Origin: a bacterium 1xD42-67
GTDB lineage: Bacteria; Bacillota; Clostridia; Oscillospirales; Oscillospiraceae
Direction: 5' to 3'
Length of the DNA stretch: 64,000 nucleotides
Assembly (NCBI GenBank): GCA_003612335.1
Contig: RAYO01000027.1
Location: 1 to 64,000 of the forward strand
This document shows positions 42,803 to 50,194 of the stretch, in pieces. The first letter of the stretch is position 1; the number at the start of each line of letters is the position of its first letter. The position numbers and the translations under genes are program-made. A model generated the notes under the pieces. That model worked only from the letters and a program-made list of their open reading frames with translations, did no database searches and was not told where the DNA came from.

Positions 42803-43192
42803 TCACCGCTTCCCGCCTCCCTTCTTCCCGGCCTCCCCGTAGGTTATCAGGGGCAGCCATTGATACCGCTCCTCGAAGGGGAAGAACTCCTCGCCCTCGG
42901 GGACGATGCGCCGGAGGGCGTCGTCCATCTTCTGCCGGAAGTAGTCGGCCTCGTCCTTCAGGGTCAGGGCGTCGAAATACAGGTCGTACTTGGCTCCCCA
43001 GGCGTCCAGCACCTTTTTGAGGCGGGCATACCCAAACACGTCCTTGCCCATGACCTCGGGGTCGTTCAGGGTGAACAGCAGGGTGTCGGTCATGTACTGC
43101 ACAAAGGTCTGGCGGGTGGCATCCTGAAGAACTCGTTCCCGCTTCTTCTGTTCCTCCTTCTGGCGCTTCAACAGGCCGCTTTGCTTCGCCAT
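42803..43192 (-). CDS. Phage protein, unknown
   Basis: 129 residues from ATG 43192. Basic helical N-terminus (LLKRQKEEQKKRERVLQD) then FVQYMTDTLLFTLNDPEVMGKDVFGYARLKKVLDAWGAKYD. Common between recU and early genes in Clostridia phages; role unknown. Confidence 0.65.
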   Translation of the reverse strand: MAKQSGLLKRQKEEQKKRERVLQDATRQTFVQYMTDTLLFTLNDPEVMGKDVFGYARLKKVLDAWGAKYDLYFDALTLKDEADYFRQKMDDALRRIVPEGEEFFPFEERYQWLPLITYGEAGKKGGGKR

Positions 43193-43214
43193 CTCTCGCA
43201 GCTCCTTCCTTCTC

Positions 43215-45032
43215 TCACACGGCGACCTTGCTTTCAAACTGCCGCATTGTGGTGATGGCCTCCCCGCACCACTCAGGGAGATTGGCCCGTACCAGGGCCG
43301 TGGCAAAGGGAGGGGGTACGGCGTTCCCACAGCGGGCAACCTGTTTCGACTTCCCGTACTCCTTCCCGGTGAAGTCCCGGTCGATGATGTAGTCATCAGG
43401 GAAGCCGTTGGCCCGGTACAGCTCCCTTGGGGTCAGCATCCGCAAGCCCACATCGGCGATGAAATACCAGGCCCCGCCGATGCGAAACAGGATAACCTCG
43501 TCGGCCTCCAGGCTGTACCCGCAGTATTCGTTCAGGCACTCCCGCACCTGGGGCCACCGCTGGAGGTCTTCCCCAGGGCAGGCCCGGACCACTTTCGTGG
43601 TGACGACCCCGAAGTGGGTCCCGCCGGCGGTGATGGTCTGCACAGGGTCCCCAGCAGGCCCGCCCAGGTTCTCCCCCTTCATCTTCACCAGGTGGGCGGT
43701 CTGAAGGGCGTTATGGTCCACGGACGTGACGGTGGGGAGGGGCTGGGACATCTCAGCCCCCACCACCCCGCCGAAGTATTTGGACAGGCTGGCAACGGTC
43801 AGCCCTTCCCGGTCCTTCGTCGTGATGGTGTGCAGGGGGTCAGTTATTCCCTGGTTTTGCTGCTCTCCGCTGTAATACTTCGTCAGGCTGGCAGCTACCA
43901 GGCCGTAGCGGTTGGAGGCGTCCACAGTCAGCAGGGGTCCGCCCAGCTCCTGGCCCCGCACGTTCTCCCCCTGCTCGGTGTGATACTGGATAAGGCTGGC
44001 ACCCATCAGCATTTGCCCACCACCTCCCCCGGTCCTGGCGGTGTCCACAGGCTCGTCGGGGGTATGCCCGGTGGAGTTCGTCGTATTCGTCACGGTCCAG
44101 GGGGCCATGAAGGGGGAGGCCACCCCGTACCCATGCTTGGCCGTGATGGTCTGGAGGGGGCTGTCCACTTCCTGCCCCCGGAACTCCCCGGCGTGGTTCA
44201 CCACGACCAGGTACGGCCTGGGGGCCTTCAGGACAAACTTGTCGATGCCACGGGCCACCCTCCGCATGGTGTTGGGCCGGAGGGGGCGCTGGGCGCTCAG
44301 GCCATACTTGGCCTTGACTTCCTCCCTGGTGTCGAAGATAGAGGGAGTGGGCAGGCTCCAGTCGATGACCTCAGCAGCAGAGCGCCAGGGCTTCAGCAAG
44401 CCGGCCTTGACCTCGGGGCTGTCAGCAGGGGCGTGGGTTGGGGCAGGCCACACGATAGGCCGCCCATCCCTCCGGGCAATCAGGAAAAACCGCTTGCGGG
44501 TCGTCGGCGCTCCATAGTCAGCCGCTACCAGCTCCCGCCACTCCACAGCATAGCCCAGGGCCTCCAGTTGGGAGATGAACTGCCGGAAGGTTTGTCCCGT
44601 CTTCGACTTCACGGGGCGCCCCCGGCGGACGGGTCCCCAGGTCTGGAACTCCTCGACGTTCTCCAGGATTATGACCCTGGGGCTGACGGTTCCAGCCCAC
44701 CGAAGGACAATCCAGGCCAGCCCCCGGATGTTCTTGTCCACGGGCTTCCCGCCTTTGGCCTTGGAGAAGTGCTTGCAATCGGGGGAGGCCCACAGCAGGC
44801 CCACGCTCCGGCCCCGGCAGACCTCCTCGGGGTCCACATCCCACACGCTGGCCTGGAAATGCTGGGTGTGCGGGTGGTTTGTGCGGTGCATCAGGATAGC
44901 ATCGGGGTCGTGGTTGATGGCAATATCCACCACCCGGCCCGCCGCCAGCTCGATGCCGGTGGAAGCTCCGCCGCCCCCGGCGAAGCTGTCCACGATGATT
45001 TCATCCAGTAGATTGATCTGGCCGTAGCTCAT
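43215..45032 (-). CDS. C5-cytosine DNA methyltransferase with variant SPDC motif and internal repeats
   Basis: 605 residues. Motif I DSFAGGGGASTG (15-26), catalytic loop WASPDCKHFSKAKGG with C86 (usual motif is PC preceded by P; here PDC), motif VI LENVEEF (ENV 124-126), motif VIII TTRKRFFLIARR, and motif X near GNAVPPPFATALV. Between motifs VIII and IX lie about five copies of a ~45-residue unit (PLQTITAKHGYG, PLLTVDASNRYG, PLHTITTKDREG, PLPTVTSVDHNA, PVQTITAGGTHFG), presumably the target-recognition region. Could protect phage DNA or prime it for further modification. Confidence 0.88.
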   Translation of the reverse strand: MSYGQINLLDEIIVDSFAGGGGASTGIELAAGRVVDIAINHDPDAILMHRTNHPHTQHFQASVWDVDPEEVCRGRSVGLLWASPDCKHFSKAKGGKPVDKNIRGLAWIVLRWAGTVSPRVIILENVEEFQTWGPVRRGRPVKSKTGQTFRQFISQLEALGYAVEWRELVAADYGAPTTRKRFFLIARRDGRPIVWPAPTHAPADSPEVKAGLLKPWRSAAEVIDWSLPTPSIFDTREEVKAKYGLSAQRPLRPNTMRRVARGIDKFVLKAPRPYLVVVNHAGEFRGQEVDSPLQTITAKHGYGVASPFMAPWTVTNTTNSTGHTPDEPVDTARTGGGGGQMLMGASLIQYHTEQGENVRGQELGGPLLTVDASNRYGLVAASLTKYYSGEQQNQGITDPLHTITTKDREGLTVASLSKYFGGVVGAEMSQPLPTVTSVDHNALQTAHLVKMKGENLGGPAGDPVQTITAGGTHFGVVTTKVVRACPGEDLQRWPQVRECLNEYCGYSLEADEVILFRIGGAWYFIADVGLRMLTPRELYRANGFPDDYIIDRDFTGKEYGKSKQVARCGNAVPPPFATALVRANLPEWCGEAITTMRQFESKVAV

Positions 45033-45045
45033 TCCTCGGTCCCTC

Positions 45046-45339
45046 CTATACCAGGTATCGCCCCATAAAGGTGTCGAAGCTCCTGAAGTCGCTCCAGTCA
45101 GCGGTATCGCCCCCGCTTCCCTCCACGACCTTGCACCACACTTTCAGCAACTCAGAGGCATATTGAGCGGAAATTGTGGTCAGACCCTTGTGGAGGCAGT
45201 ATGCCGTCCACAACACCAGGAGAAGGTCCCGGCAGATTTCCTCGTCGAAGAATGCCTCTTTCGCATAGTGCAGCAGGAAGCGGAACTCGGCGTTCTGTCT
45301 GGGCTTACGCACAGCCCCCGTATCATTTCCGATGTTCAT
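45046..45339 (-). CDS. Small helical phage protein
   Basis: 97 residues from ATG 45339, overlapping the upstream stop (ATGA). FLLHYAKEAFFDEEICRDLLLVLWTAYCLHKG. No family recognised. Confidence 0.6.
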   Translation of the reverse strand: MNIGNDTGAVRKPRQNAEFRFLLHYAKEAFFDEEICRDLLLVLWTAYCLHKGLTTISAQYASELLKVWCKVVEGSGGDTADWSDFRSFDTFMGRYLV

Positions 45340-45659
45340 TCTTCCTCGTCCTCTCCTTCCCAATGGCCGCAGAACTCCCTCACGGGACAGGTGTCGCACT
45401 CCTCGCCGGTATCCAGGCACATCCAGCCCAGGCGGACAAGGGCCTGCCGGTCCTCCATGTCGTACCAATCGACCTCGACGTGGCCCCGGTAGTGCTTGTC
45501 CATCTCGGGGAAACGCTTCACCCGGATGTTGATATAGTCAGCATCTTCGCACACCTCAGTCGAACGGGCGATTTTCTTGGCCTCCTTGCCGTTCTCAGCA
45601 AAGACGACGGTCGAGCAGTTTTCCACGCTCATGGTGTCCCACACCTGATATGCTTTCAC
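45336..45659 (-). CDS. Small Cys-containing phage protein
   Basis: 107 residues from GTG 45659. The C-terminal half has cysteines at WMCLDTGEECDTCPVREFCGHW, resembling a CxxC-type or 4Fe4S/zinc-binding segment. Overlaps upstream stop (GTGA). Function unknown. Confidence 0.6.
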   Translation of the reverse strand: MKAYQVWDTMSVENCSTVVFAENGKEAKKIARSTEVCEDADYINIRVKRFPEMDKHYRGHVEVDWYDMEDRQALVRLGWMCLDTGEECDTCPVREFCGHWEGEDEEE

Positions 45660-45829
45660 CTCTCCCGGCCCCCCTTCCAGAACTCGACGTAGTAGGTGTA
45701 CCGGGTGTTCTTCCCGACCTTCTCCTTCACCTGGCGGACCGTGTAGCCATTCCGAGCGAGTATCTGGACAACAGCGTCCCGGTCGTCGGCCTTTTCAATC
45801 TCCAGCCGGTTGACCTCGGCGGCGGCCAT
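45656..45829 (-). CDS. 57-residue phage protein
   Basis: ATG 45829 follows the upstream TAA directly and has GGAGG 7 nt before it; the TGA stop overlaps the next GTG. MAAAEVNRLEIEKADDRDAVVQ... with GYTVRQVKEKVGKNTRYTYYVEF, a small alpha-beta fold resembling many phage DNA-pathway accessory proteins. Unknown. Confidence 0.65.
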   Translation of the reverse strand: MAAAEVNRLEIEKADDRDAVVQILARNGYTVRQVKEKVGKNTRYTYYVEFWKGGRER

Positions 45830-46633
45830 TTAGACCACCTCCGGCCAGACCATCCCCTTCGGGTGGTCCTGGATAAGGTCAGGCCCCCATACCCCGGCGA
45901 GGTTCCCTTTCATGAAGACAGGGGCGTGGGTGATACCGGCAGCCTCGACGATGTTCTCCACCCATTCCCGGCGGGGCTGGTGGTCCTTGCTGTCGGGTCC
46001 AGTCATCGCCCCGACGATTATCCACTCAGCAGCCCCGAAGCTCCCCAGGCCAGCGTTGAGGGGTTCCAGTAACGGCTCGACGCTCAGGAAGGAGTGGTAG
46101 CGGATAGGCCCGGAGAAGAACTCGGCCCCCTCCTTCGTCACGGTGGACCCATACCAGAAATTGTCGAGGGCGGGCAGCTCCCCGGCGTTCAACAGGTCGT
46201 AGTATCGCTGGGGGTTCTTCGTCAGGAACAAGTAGGTATGCTGGGGCGCTTTCTGGCAGGCATCGAACACGGCCTTAATCCAGGCATCGGGGACCCACGC
46301 CCCAAACAGGTCCGCCATGCTCCCCACGAAGATGCGCTGGGGCTTCTTCATCTTCGCCGGGTCCCCCAGGCGGTAGCGGTGCAGGGTAGGGTAGAAGTTG
46401 GCGGGGAACGGCTCCGCCTTGCCGGAGGCATCCCGCACAGGCTCGTCCAGCTCATAGAAACGCTCCGGCTCGTCGGGCAGGAACGTCAACCCCTCGTCCT
46501 CCGGCTGAGGCCCCTTGAACAGGGTCCCAAACCGCTCCGCAATCTTGCGGGCGTAGCAGTAGGGGCAGCCATGCAGACAGCCCGTGACGGGGTTCCAAGA
46601 GCGGGTCGCCCAATCAATCTTGGTGTTGTTCAT
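45830..46633 (-). CDS. DUF5131/Gp37-family radical-SAM-like protein
   Basis: 267 residues. CxxxCxxC at C19, C23, C26 (GCLHGCPYCYARKIAER), followed by a TIM-barrel-like series: IFVGSMADLFGAWVP, YLFLTKNPQRYY, WYGSTV, FLSVEPLLEPL, WIIVGAMTGPDSK. This phage family (Gp37/Gp68) is related to spore-photoproduct-lyase-type radical SAM enzymes; its reaction is not known. AAGGAAAAATAACC precedes the ATG. Confidence 0.85.
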   Translation of the reverse strand: MNNTKIDWATRSWNPVTGCLHGCPYCYARKIAERFGTLFKGPQPEDEGLTFLPDEPERFYELDEPVRDASGKAEPFPANFYPTLHRYRLGDPAKMKKPQRIFVGSMADLFGAWVPDAWIKAVFDACQKAPQHTYLFLTKNPQRYYDLLNAGELPALDNFWYGSTVTKEGAEFFSGPIRYHSFLSVEPLLEPLNAGLGSFGAAEWIIVGAMTGPDSKDHQPRREWVENIVEAAGITHAPVFMKGNLAGVWGPDLIQDHPKGMVWPEVV

Positions 46634-46663
46634 GGTTATTTTTCCTTTCTGGGAGGGGAGGCC

Positions 46664-46942
46664 CTACAACCGCCCCTCCCCGCTGTATTTGAAGTCCCAG
46701 AAATACCCATCCTCGTCGATGGAGAACTCCCCATCGCCCCAATTCGCCCCACAGGTGCGGCACCCGGCGACAGATACCTCCATCGTGCCGTTATCCTCCT
46801 TGGTGTATCGTTTAGAGATGCGGCCCGATTTCGTCAGCTTGTGGACATACGAGTATTGGTTCAGGAAGGATATTTCGATTTCGCCCCCGCATTTGGGGCA
46901 TTTCTTCAGCCGGACCCCGGCGCTCCCATTCCTCGCCATCAT
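46664..46942 (-). CDS. Zinc-ribbon phage protein
   Basis: 92 residues from ATG 46942. Two CxxC pairs (KKCPKCGG and GCRTCGA) about 40 residues apart form a zinc ribbon. Unknown role, possibly transcriptional or nuclease accessory. Confidence 0.65.
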   Translation of the reverse strand: MMARNGSAGVRLKKCPKCGGEIEISFLNQYSYVHKLTKSGRISKRYTKEDNGTMEVSVAGCRTCGANWGDGEFSIDEDGYFWDFKYSGEGRL

Positions 46943-46949
46943 TCGCCAC

Positions 46950-47105
46950 CTACCAGCATCCGGCGGCCAGGATAGCAAGGGCCAGCAGGCCGGCGGCGGT
47001 CACCCTCGCCCCGTTGTTCTTCTCGGTGATGGTCTTGGCTCCGAAGGCATACACAAAGCTGATGAAGGTCACAAGGCCCACGAAGGCGGTCAGGAACACT
47101 CGCAC
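46950..47105 (-). CDS. 51-residue membrane protein
   Basis: From GTG 47105 (GGAGG 10 nt upstream) to TAG 46950. Two hydrophobic helices: VFLTAFVGLVTFISFVYAFGA and VTAAGLLALAILAAGCW. Overlaps the end of the DGR target 2 gene. Unknown; two-helix small proteins in early regions may be superinfection-exclusion or toxin-like factors. Confidence 0.6.
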   Translation of the reverse strand: MRVFLTAFVGLVTFISFVYAFGAKTITEKNNGARVTAAGLLALAILAAGCW

Positions 47106-48043
47106 GTCTCGCCGCCCTCCTTCCGGGGGAAGTCCAGGCGGGGGAGGCCCACAAGGTCGGCCAGGTGGTCCAGCTTCTCGGCCTCGGCCTCGCTGTTCTC
47201 CCCGAAGATGACCTCCAGTTGGTTGAGCATGATACCCACGTCGGCCCGCTCCTCGGCGATAGCCTTCAGCAGCTCGTCCCGGCGGCCCTGGTCGAAGTTC
47301 TTATACCGCAGCCACTTCAGCAGGGCCTTGGACAGCTCCCCCAGCTCCTCGACGGCAATCAGCATCTGGGCGTCCTCGCCGAACTTCTCCACGGCGGCTT
47401 CGTACAGGGCCGTTTCCTTCTGCTCAGGGGTCAGCTCGTCCTTGTCCTCGTCCACCCCCTCGACAGATACCAAGAGGCCAGATTTGAGATACAAAGCCGG
47501 ACGCACGCCCCTGACGCCGATGTAGGCGTAGTCGTTGCTCAGCGTCCCGTCCGTATTGACGACGCGGGCGAAAGAACTTCCCCCACCCGACGGGGTGCTG
47601 TCCGGGGTGATAAGCCAACGCCAGGTGCCGGGAGGGTCCATGTAGATGTCCCGGTTGGCCTTATACTCGTCGGCAGTCAGCAGGGAAACGGTGTCCGTAC
47701 AGGTGCCGTAGTCCTTCAGGCCATCATCGGCGGTCAGGTCCCGCAGGAAGGTGACGGCGGCGTCCTTCAGCTCGGGGAAGCTCTCCAGCAGCTTGGGCAG
47801 ATAGTCCTCGTGCAGATACTTCCGCAGGCTGGCGGTCCTCCAGTCGTTGCACCCGCCGTTGTCGAAGGCGGCCTTGCACAGGTCCTCGGCGGCCTCGACG
47901 AGGGTGTAGCCCTCCGGGGACTGGGCCTCCCCGCACTCAGGGAAGTGGCGGACGACCACGAACTCGACCTTCTTGTCCTCGATGAAGTTCTCCAGGAAGA
48001 AGTGGACCCCCCGGCCCAGGTCATTGAGCTTGACTTTTTTCAT
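47090..48043 (-). CDS. DGR target 2: DUF6273-like variable domain fused to MazG-like domain
   Basis: 317 residues. Residues 1-195 resemble DUF6273/C-type-lectin-like (NDWRTASLRKYLHEDYLPKLLESF, LLTADEYKANRD, GTWRWLITPD, GVRPALYLKSGLL). The variable repeat covers residues 159-182, with diversified positions V161, S169, D171, Y172, I175 and V177. Residues 210-310 carry MazG NTP-pyrophosphohydrolase motifs EELGE (232-236) and EERAD (264-268), which bind Mg. The start has GGAGGAATAATCACC upstream. It lies among early genes, 32 kb from the DGR, so the diversified product is probably intracellular or enzymatic rather than virion-tip. Confidence 0.85.
   Translation of the reverse strand: MKKVKLNDLGRGVHFFLENFIEDKKVEFVVVRHFPECGEAQSPEGYTLVEAAEDLCKAAFDNGGCNDWRTASLRKYLHEDYLPKLLESFPELKDAAVTFLRDLTADDGLKDYGTCTDTVSLLTADEYKANRDIYMDPPGTWRWLITPDSTPSGGGSSFARVVNTDGTLSNDYAYIGVRGVRPALYLKSGLLVSVEGVDEDKDELTPEQKETALYEAAVEKFGEDAQMLIAVEELGELSKALLKWLRYKNFDQGRRDELLKAIAEERADVGIMLNQLEVIFGENSEAEAEKLDHLADLVGLPRLDFPRKEGGETCECS
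47497..47569 (-). repeat. DGR variable repeat VR2 (remote)
   Basis: 73 nt aligned without gaps to the 3' part of the template repeat; eight differences, all at template adenines (AAC to GTC twice, AGC, GAC, TAC, ATC). The 3' edge reads CCGGCTTTG, as in VR1. Upstream of 47569 the similarity stops, so the repeat is shorter than VR1. Confidence 0.92.
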
Positions 48044-48233
48044 GGTGATTATTCCTCCTCGTATTTCTCCGGCTCGGTCTTGCCGGGTCGGTATTCTCCA
48101 GCCCGCAACGGCTGGGATGGTTCAGACAGGGCCGCTTGCAGGTCTTCAGGTAGTCACAGTCCGCACAGCAGTAATGGCCGTGGAGCTTGTCGCAGTTGAA
48201 GTTCCTGCATCGGCGCATTTTAGACAGGTCCAC
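48021..48233 (-). CDS. Small Cys-rich protein
   Basis: 70 residues from GTG 48233 (GGAGG upstream). CRNFNCDKLHGHYCCADCDYLKTCKRPC suggests a compact zinc fold; basic C-terminus. Overlaps the next gene by 23 nt. Confidence 0.6.
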   Translation of the reverse strand: MDLSKMRRCRNFNCDKLHGHYCCADCDYLKTCKRPCLNHPSRCGLENTDPARPSRRNTRRNNHHEKSQAQ

Positions 48234-48236
48234 GGG

Positions 48237-48404
48237 TCAGCCCTCCTTGTCCTTCTGGGCCGGCTTCCACGAGTAGCACTTCCAGATTTTCCAGTTAAAC
48301 CGATACCCTCCAGGACAGACACAAGCCCCCATCTCCGGCCTGAAATACAGGCACGTCGAACAGTTCTTTTTGGGAATGTTCTTGATGTCGATAATCTCGG
48401 CCAT
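48237..48404 (-). CDS. 55-residue Cys-rich protein
   Basis: ATG 48404 to TGA 48237. KNCSTCLYFRPEMGACVC and WKCYSW give four to five possible metal ligands. Its end supplies the ribosome site of the next gene. Unknown. Confidence 0.6.
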   Translation of the reverse strand: MAEIIDIKNIPKKNCSTCLYFRPEMGACVCPGGYRFNWKIWKCYSWKPAQKDKEG

Positions 48405-48407
48405 GGG

Positions 48408-48755
48408 TCAGCCCTCCGGCTCCTTGAAACACAGGCCGAAAAGGTAGCGGATAACCTCCACCATGAGGTCCTTTTTCACGGCGTTGTGGGTTTCCATATT
48501 CAGGATGACCTTGCGGATGGCCGCCCCCTTCATCTTTTTCGGGGTCTTCTCGTTCTCCAGGTCCAGCAGGATGGCGAAGGCTTGCCCGTAGGTCATATTG
48601 CGGATTTTATCCTCTGTCTCCAGCTCCTGAAAAAAGAAACAGTCTTTCCGCAGGAACTCCAGGCCCTCCTCGGTCACCTTCTCGCCCTCCGGCATATTCC
48701 TCGGGTGGTTCTCACATCCGTGGTGGGGGCAGATGTCGAACTTGCAATACTCCAT
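48408..48755 (-). CDS. Phage protein, unknown
   Basis: 115 residues. N-terminal CKFDICPHHGCENHP Cys/His cluster, then helices including YGQAFAILLDLENEKTPKKMKGAAIRKVILNMETHNAVKKDLMVEVIRYLFGLCF. Unknown. Confidence 0.6.
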   Translation of the reverse strand: MEYCKFDICPHHGCENHPRNMPEGEKVTEEGLEFLRKDCFFFQELETEDKIRNMTYGQAFAILLDLENEKTPKKMKGAAIRKVILNMETHNAVKKDLMVEVIRYLFGLCFKEPEG

Positions 48756-48758
48756 CCC

Positions 48759-49436
48759 TCAGCCCTCCCTATACGGGTCCGGCAGGGTCCAGGCCCACTC
48801 GCCGGCAGCCTCTCCCACGGGGAAGGTGGTGGTGAAGTGGTTCTCCCACCCGTCCCCCTCGAAGAACAGATACTCGGCAGGGAGGACCCGGCCCACATTC
48901 TCCTGTCCGGCCTTCTCAGCGGCCCACCGCTCCAGGACATCCTCGGCCAGCTCTATGTACTCCTGGACCACGGGCCTGTCCTCGCTCCAGGCGAATTGGT
49001 GGGGGGCGGTCACCACCTCCCGGATGCTGTCCCCATACCTCCCGGCGTCCAGGCGGTTGAGGACACACCACACGACGGCGGCCTTCTTCATGTCCCCCAG
49101 GCAGATGTCAGCCTCGGCATATATCGTCTGGGCCAGCAATACCAGGTCGTCCTCGGTCCAGGTTTCAGGCCCCGGCGTGGGGGACACGTCCCCTGGCCGT
49201 TTCTCAGGCTCGTACAGGCCGAGTGTCACGTCGGGGGGTACAGATACCACCAACACCCCATCCGGCCCCTGTGCGCCGCCCTGGGGCGCTCCCTGGGCCA
49301 TCCTCCGCCCCATGTTGAACAGGACCCCCGTATATACCAGGGCCACGGCCACAAGCAGGACCACAGCCCAGCCCATAGGCCAGGGGTGGCGCACCCCCTT
49401 CTGGAGGCGCTTTCCCCCTCTCGTTTTACCATCCAT
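48759..49436 (-). CDS. Membrane-anchored SleB-like cell-wall hydrolase
   Basis: 225 residues from ATG 49436 (GGAG 8 nt upstream). Basic start, one transmembrane helix (WAVVLLVAVALVYTGVLF, about 22-40), linker, then a Hydrolase_2/SleB domain: LLAQTIYAEADICLGDMKKAAVVWCVLNRLDAG, SIREVVTAPHQFAWS, catalytic Glu in YAEA. Its location in the early/replication region rather than the lysis module is unusual; possibly an infection-stage or exclusion function. Confidence 0.82.
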   Translation of the reverse strand: MDGKTRGGKRLQKGVRHPWPMGWAVVLLVAVALVYTGVLFNMGRRMAQGAPQGGAQGPDGVLVVSVPPDVTLGLYEPEKRPGDVSPTPGPETWTEDDLVLLAQTIYAEADICLGDMKKAAVVWCVLNRLDAGRYGDSIREVVTAPHQFAWSEDRPVVQEYIELAEDVLERWAAEKAGQENVGRVLPAEYLFFEGDGWENHFTTTFPVGEAAGEWAWTLPDPYREG

Positions 49437-50145
49437 TTTTCCGGCTCCTTTCCTCGTCATACTCCCACGCCTGCTGAAGGGTCGTTATCCCTCTTGCGGC
49501 GAGTGTTCTCATAGTTCCGAATATGTAGTTCCAATTCATGGCCCCGGCCTTCGACGCCTGCTCAAAGGCGTATGCCAGCAGCTCCTTTCGCCTCTCGGGG
49601 AAAACTATGGTAACGTCCCGGCCTTCTCCCTCTCGTTCGCATATCAGCTCGAACACCCTCTGTTCGTCCCGCTTGTCCGGCTTGTGGTCGGGCCAGTAGG
49701 CCCCCAGCAGCTCCTTGGTGATCTGCTTCAGCTCCCTGGCAACGTCCTCGTTCCAGCCGAAGTATCGTGTCAGGTCATCCACCCCATCGGCCATATAGTA
49801 CGGGACGCCATCCGGGAGGTCGGGGGGGACACCACCCTTGGCGGCGTCCTTCCCCCATACACTACTTGGCGGTATCAGGGTGTACTCGCTCGGCTTCCCC
49901 TTCACCCCCTGCTTTACCTTCAGCAGGCCGGCAGCCTCCAGCTCACGGCGGACAGCAACAAATGTATTTCTCGATGCAACTCCTATCAGCTCCATCGCCT
50001 CCTGGTTCGTCAGGCGCAGGGGGAAGCGCCAGAAATTTCTATTTGCCCGGTGCATCAGTCTGTACCATAGGAGCTGTGCGTCTGGGGGAAGGGGCCGTTC
50101 TTCCATAGCATCCCCGAAAGCGTTGATTTCGTTGAGGTACTGCAA
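49426..50145 (-). CDS. Replication-initiation-type protein (HTH plus DnaD-like)
   Basis: 239 residues. Winged-helix N-terminus: QLLWYRLMHRANRNFWRFPLRLTNQEAMELIGVASRNTFVAVRRELEAAGLLKVKQG. The C-terminal helix GAMNWNYIFGTMRTLAARGITTLQQAWEYDEE fits the DnaD 'YxxxI' end region. It probably loads the host helicase at the phage origin, perhaps inside its own gene; no iterons were recognised. Confidence 0.82.
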   Translation of the reverse strand: MQYLNEINAFGDAMEERPLPPDAQLLWYRLMHRANRNFWRFPLRLTNQEAMELIGVASRNTFVAVRRELEAAGLLKVKQGVKGKPSEYTLIPPSSVWGKDAAKGGVPPDLPDGVPYYMADGVDDLTRYFGWNEDVARELKQITKELLGAYWPDHKPDKRDEQRVFELICEREGEGRDVTIVFPERRKELLAYAFEQASKAGAMNWNYIFGTMRTLAARGITTLQQAWEYDEERSRKNGW

Positions 50146-50194
50146 CGGGTGGCCCCCTCCCCTCTATCAGCTTTCCGGCGGCCCTCTCAGGGGG

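Noticed and set aside
46939-47154. 71-residue minus-strand frame (Arg-rich)
   Set aside because: The overlapping frame 46950-47105 has a proper ribosome site and membrane-protein composition; the 71-residue frame does not.
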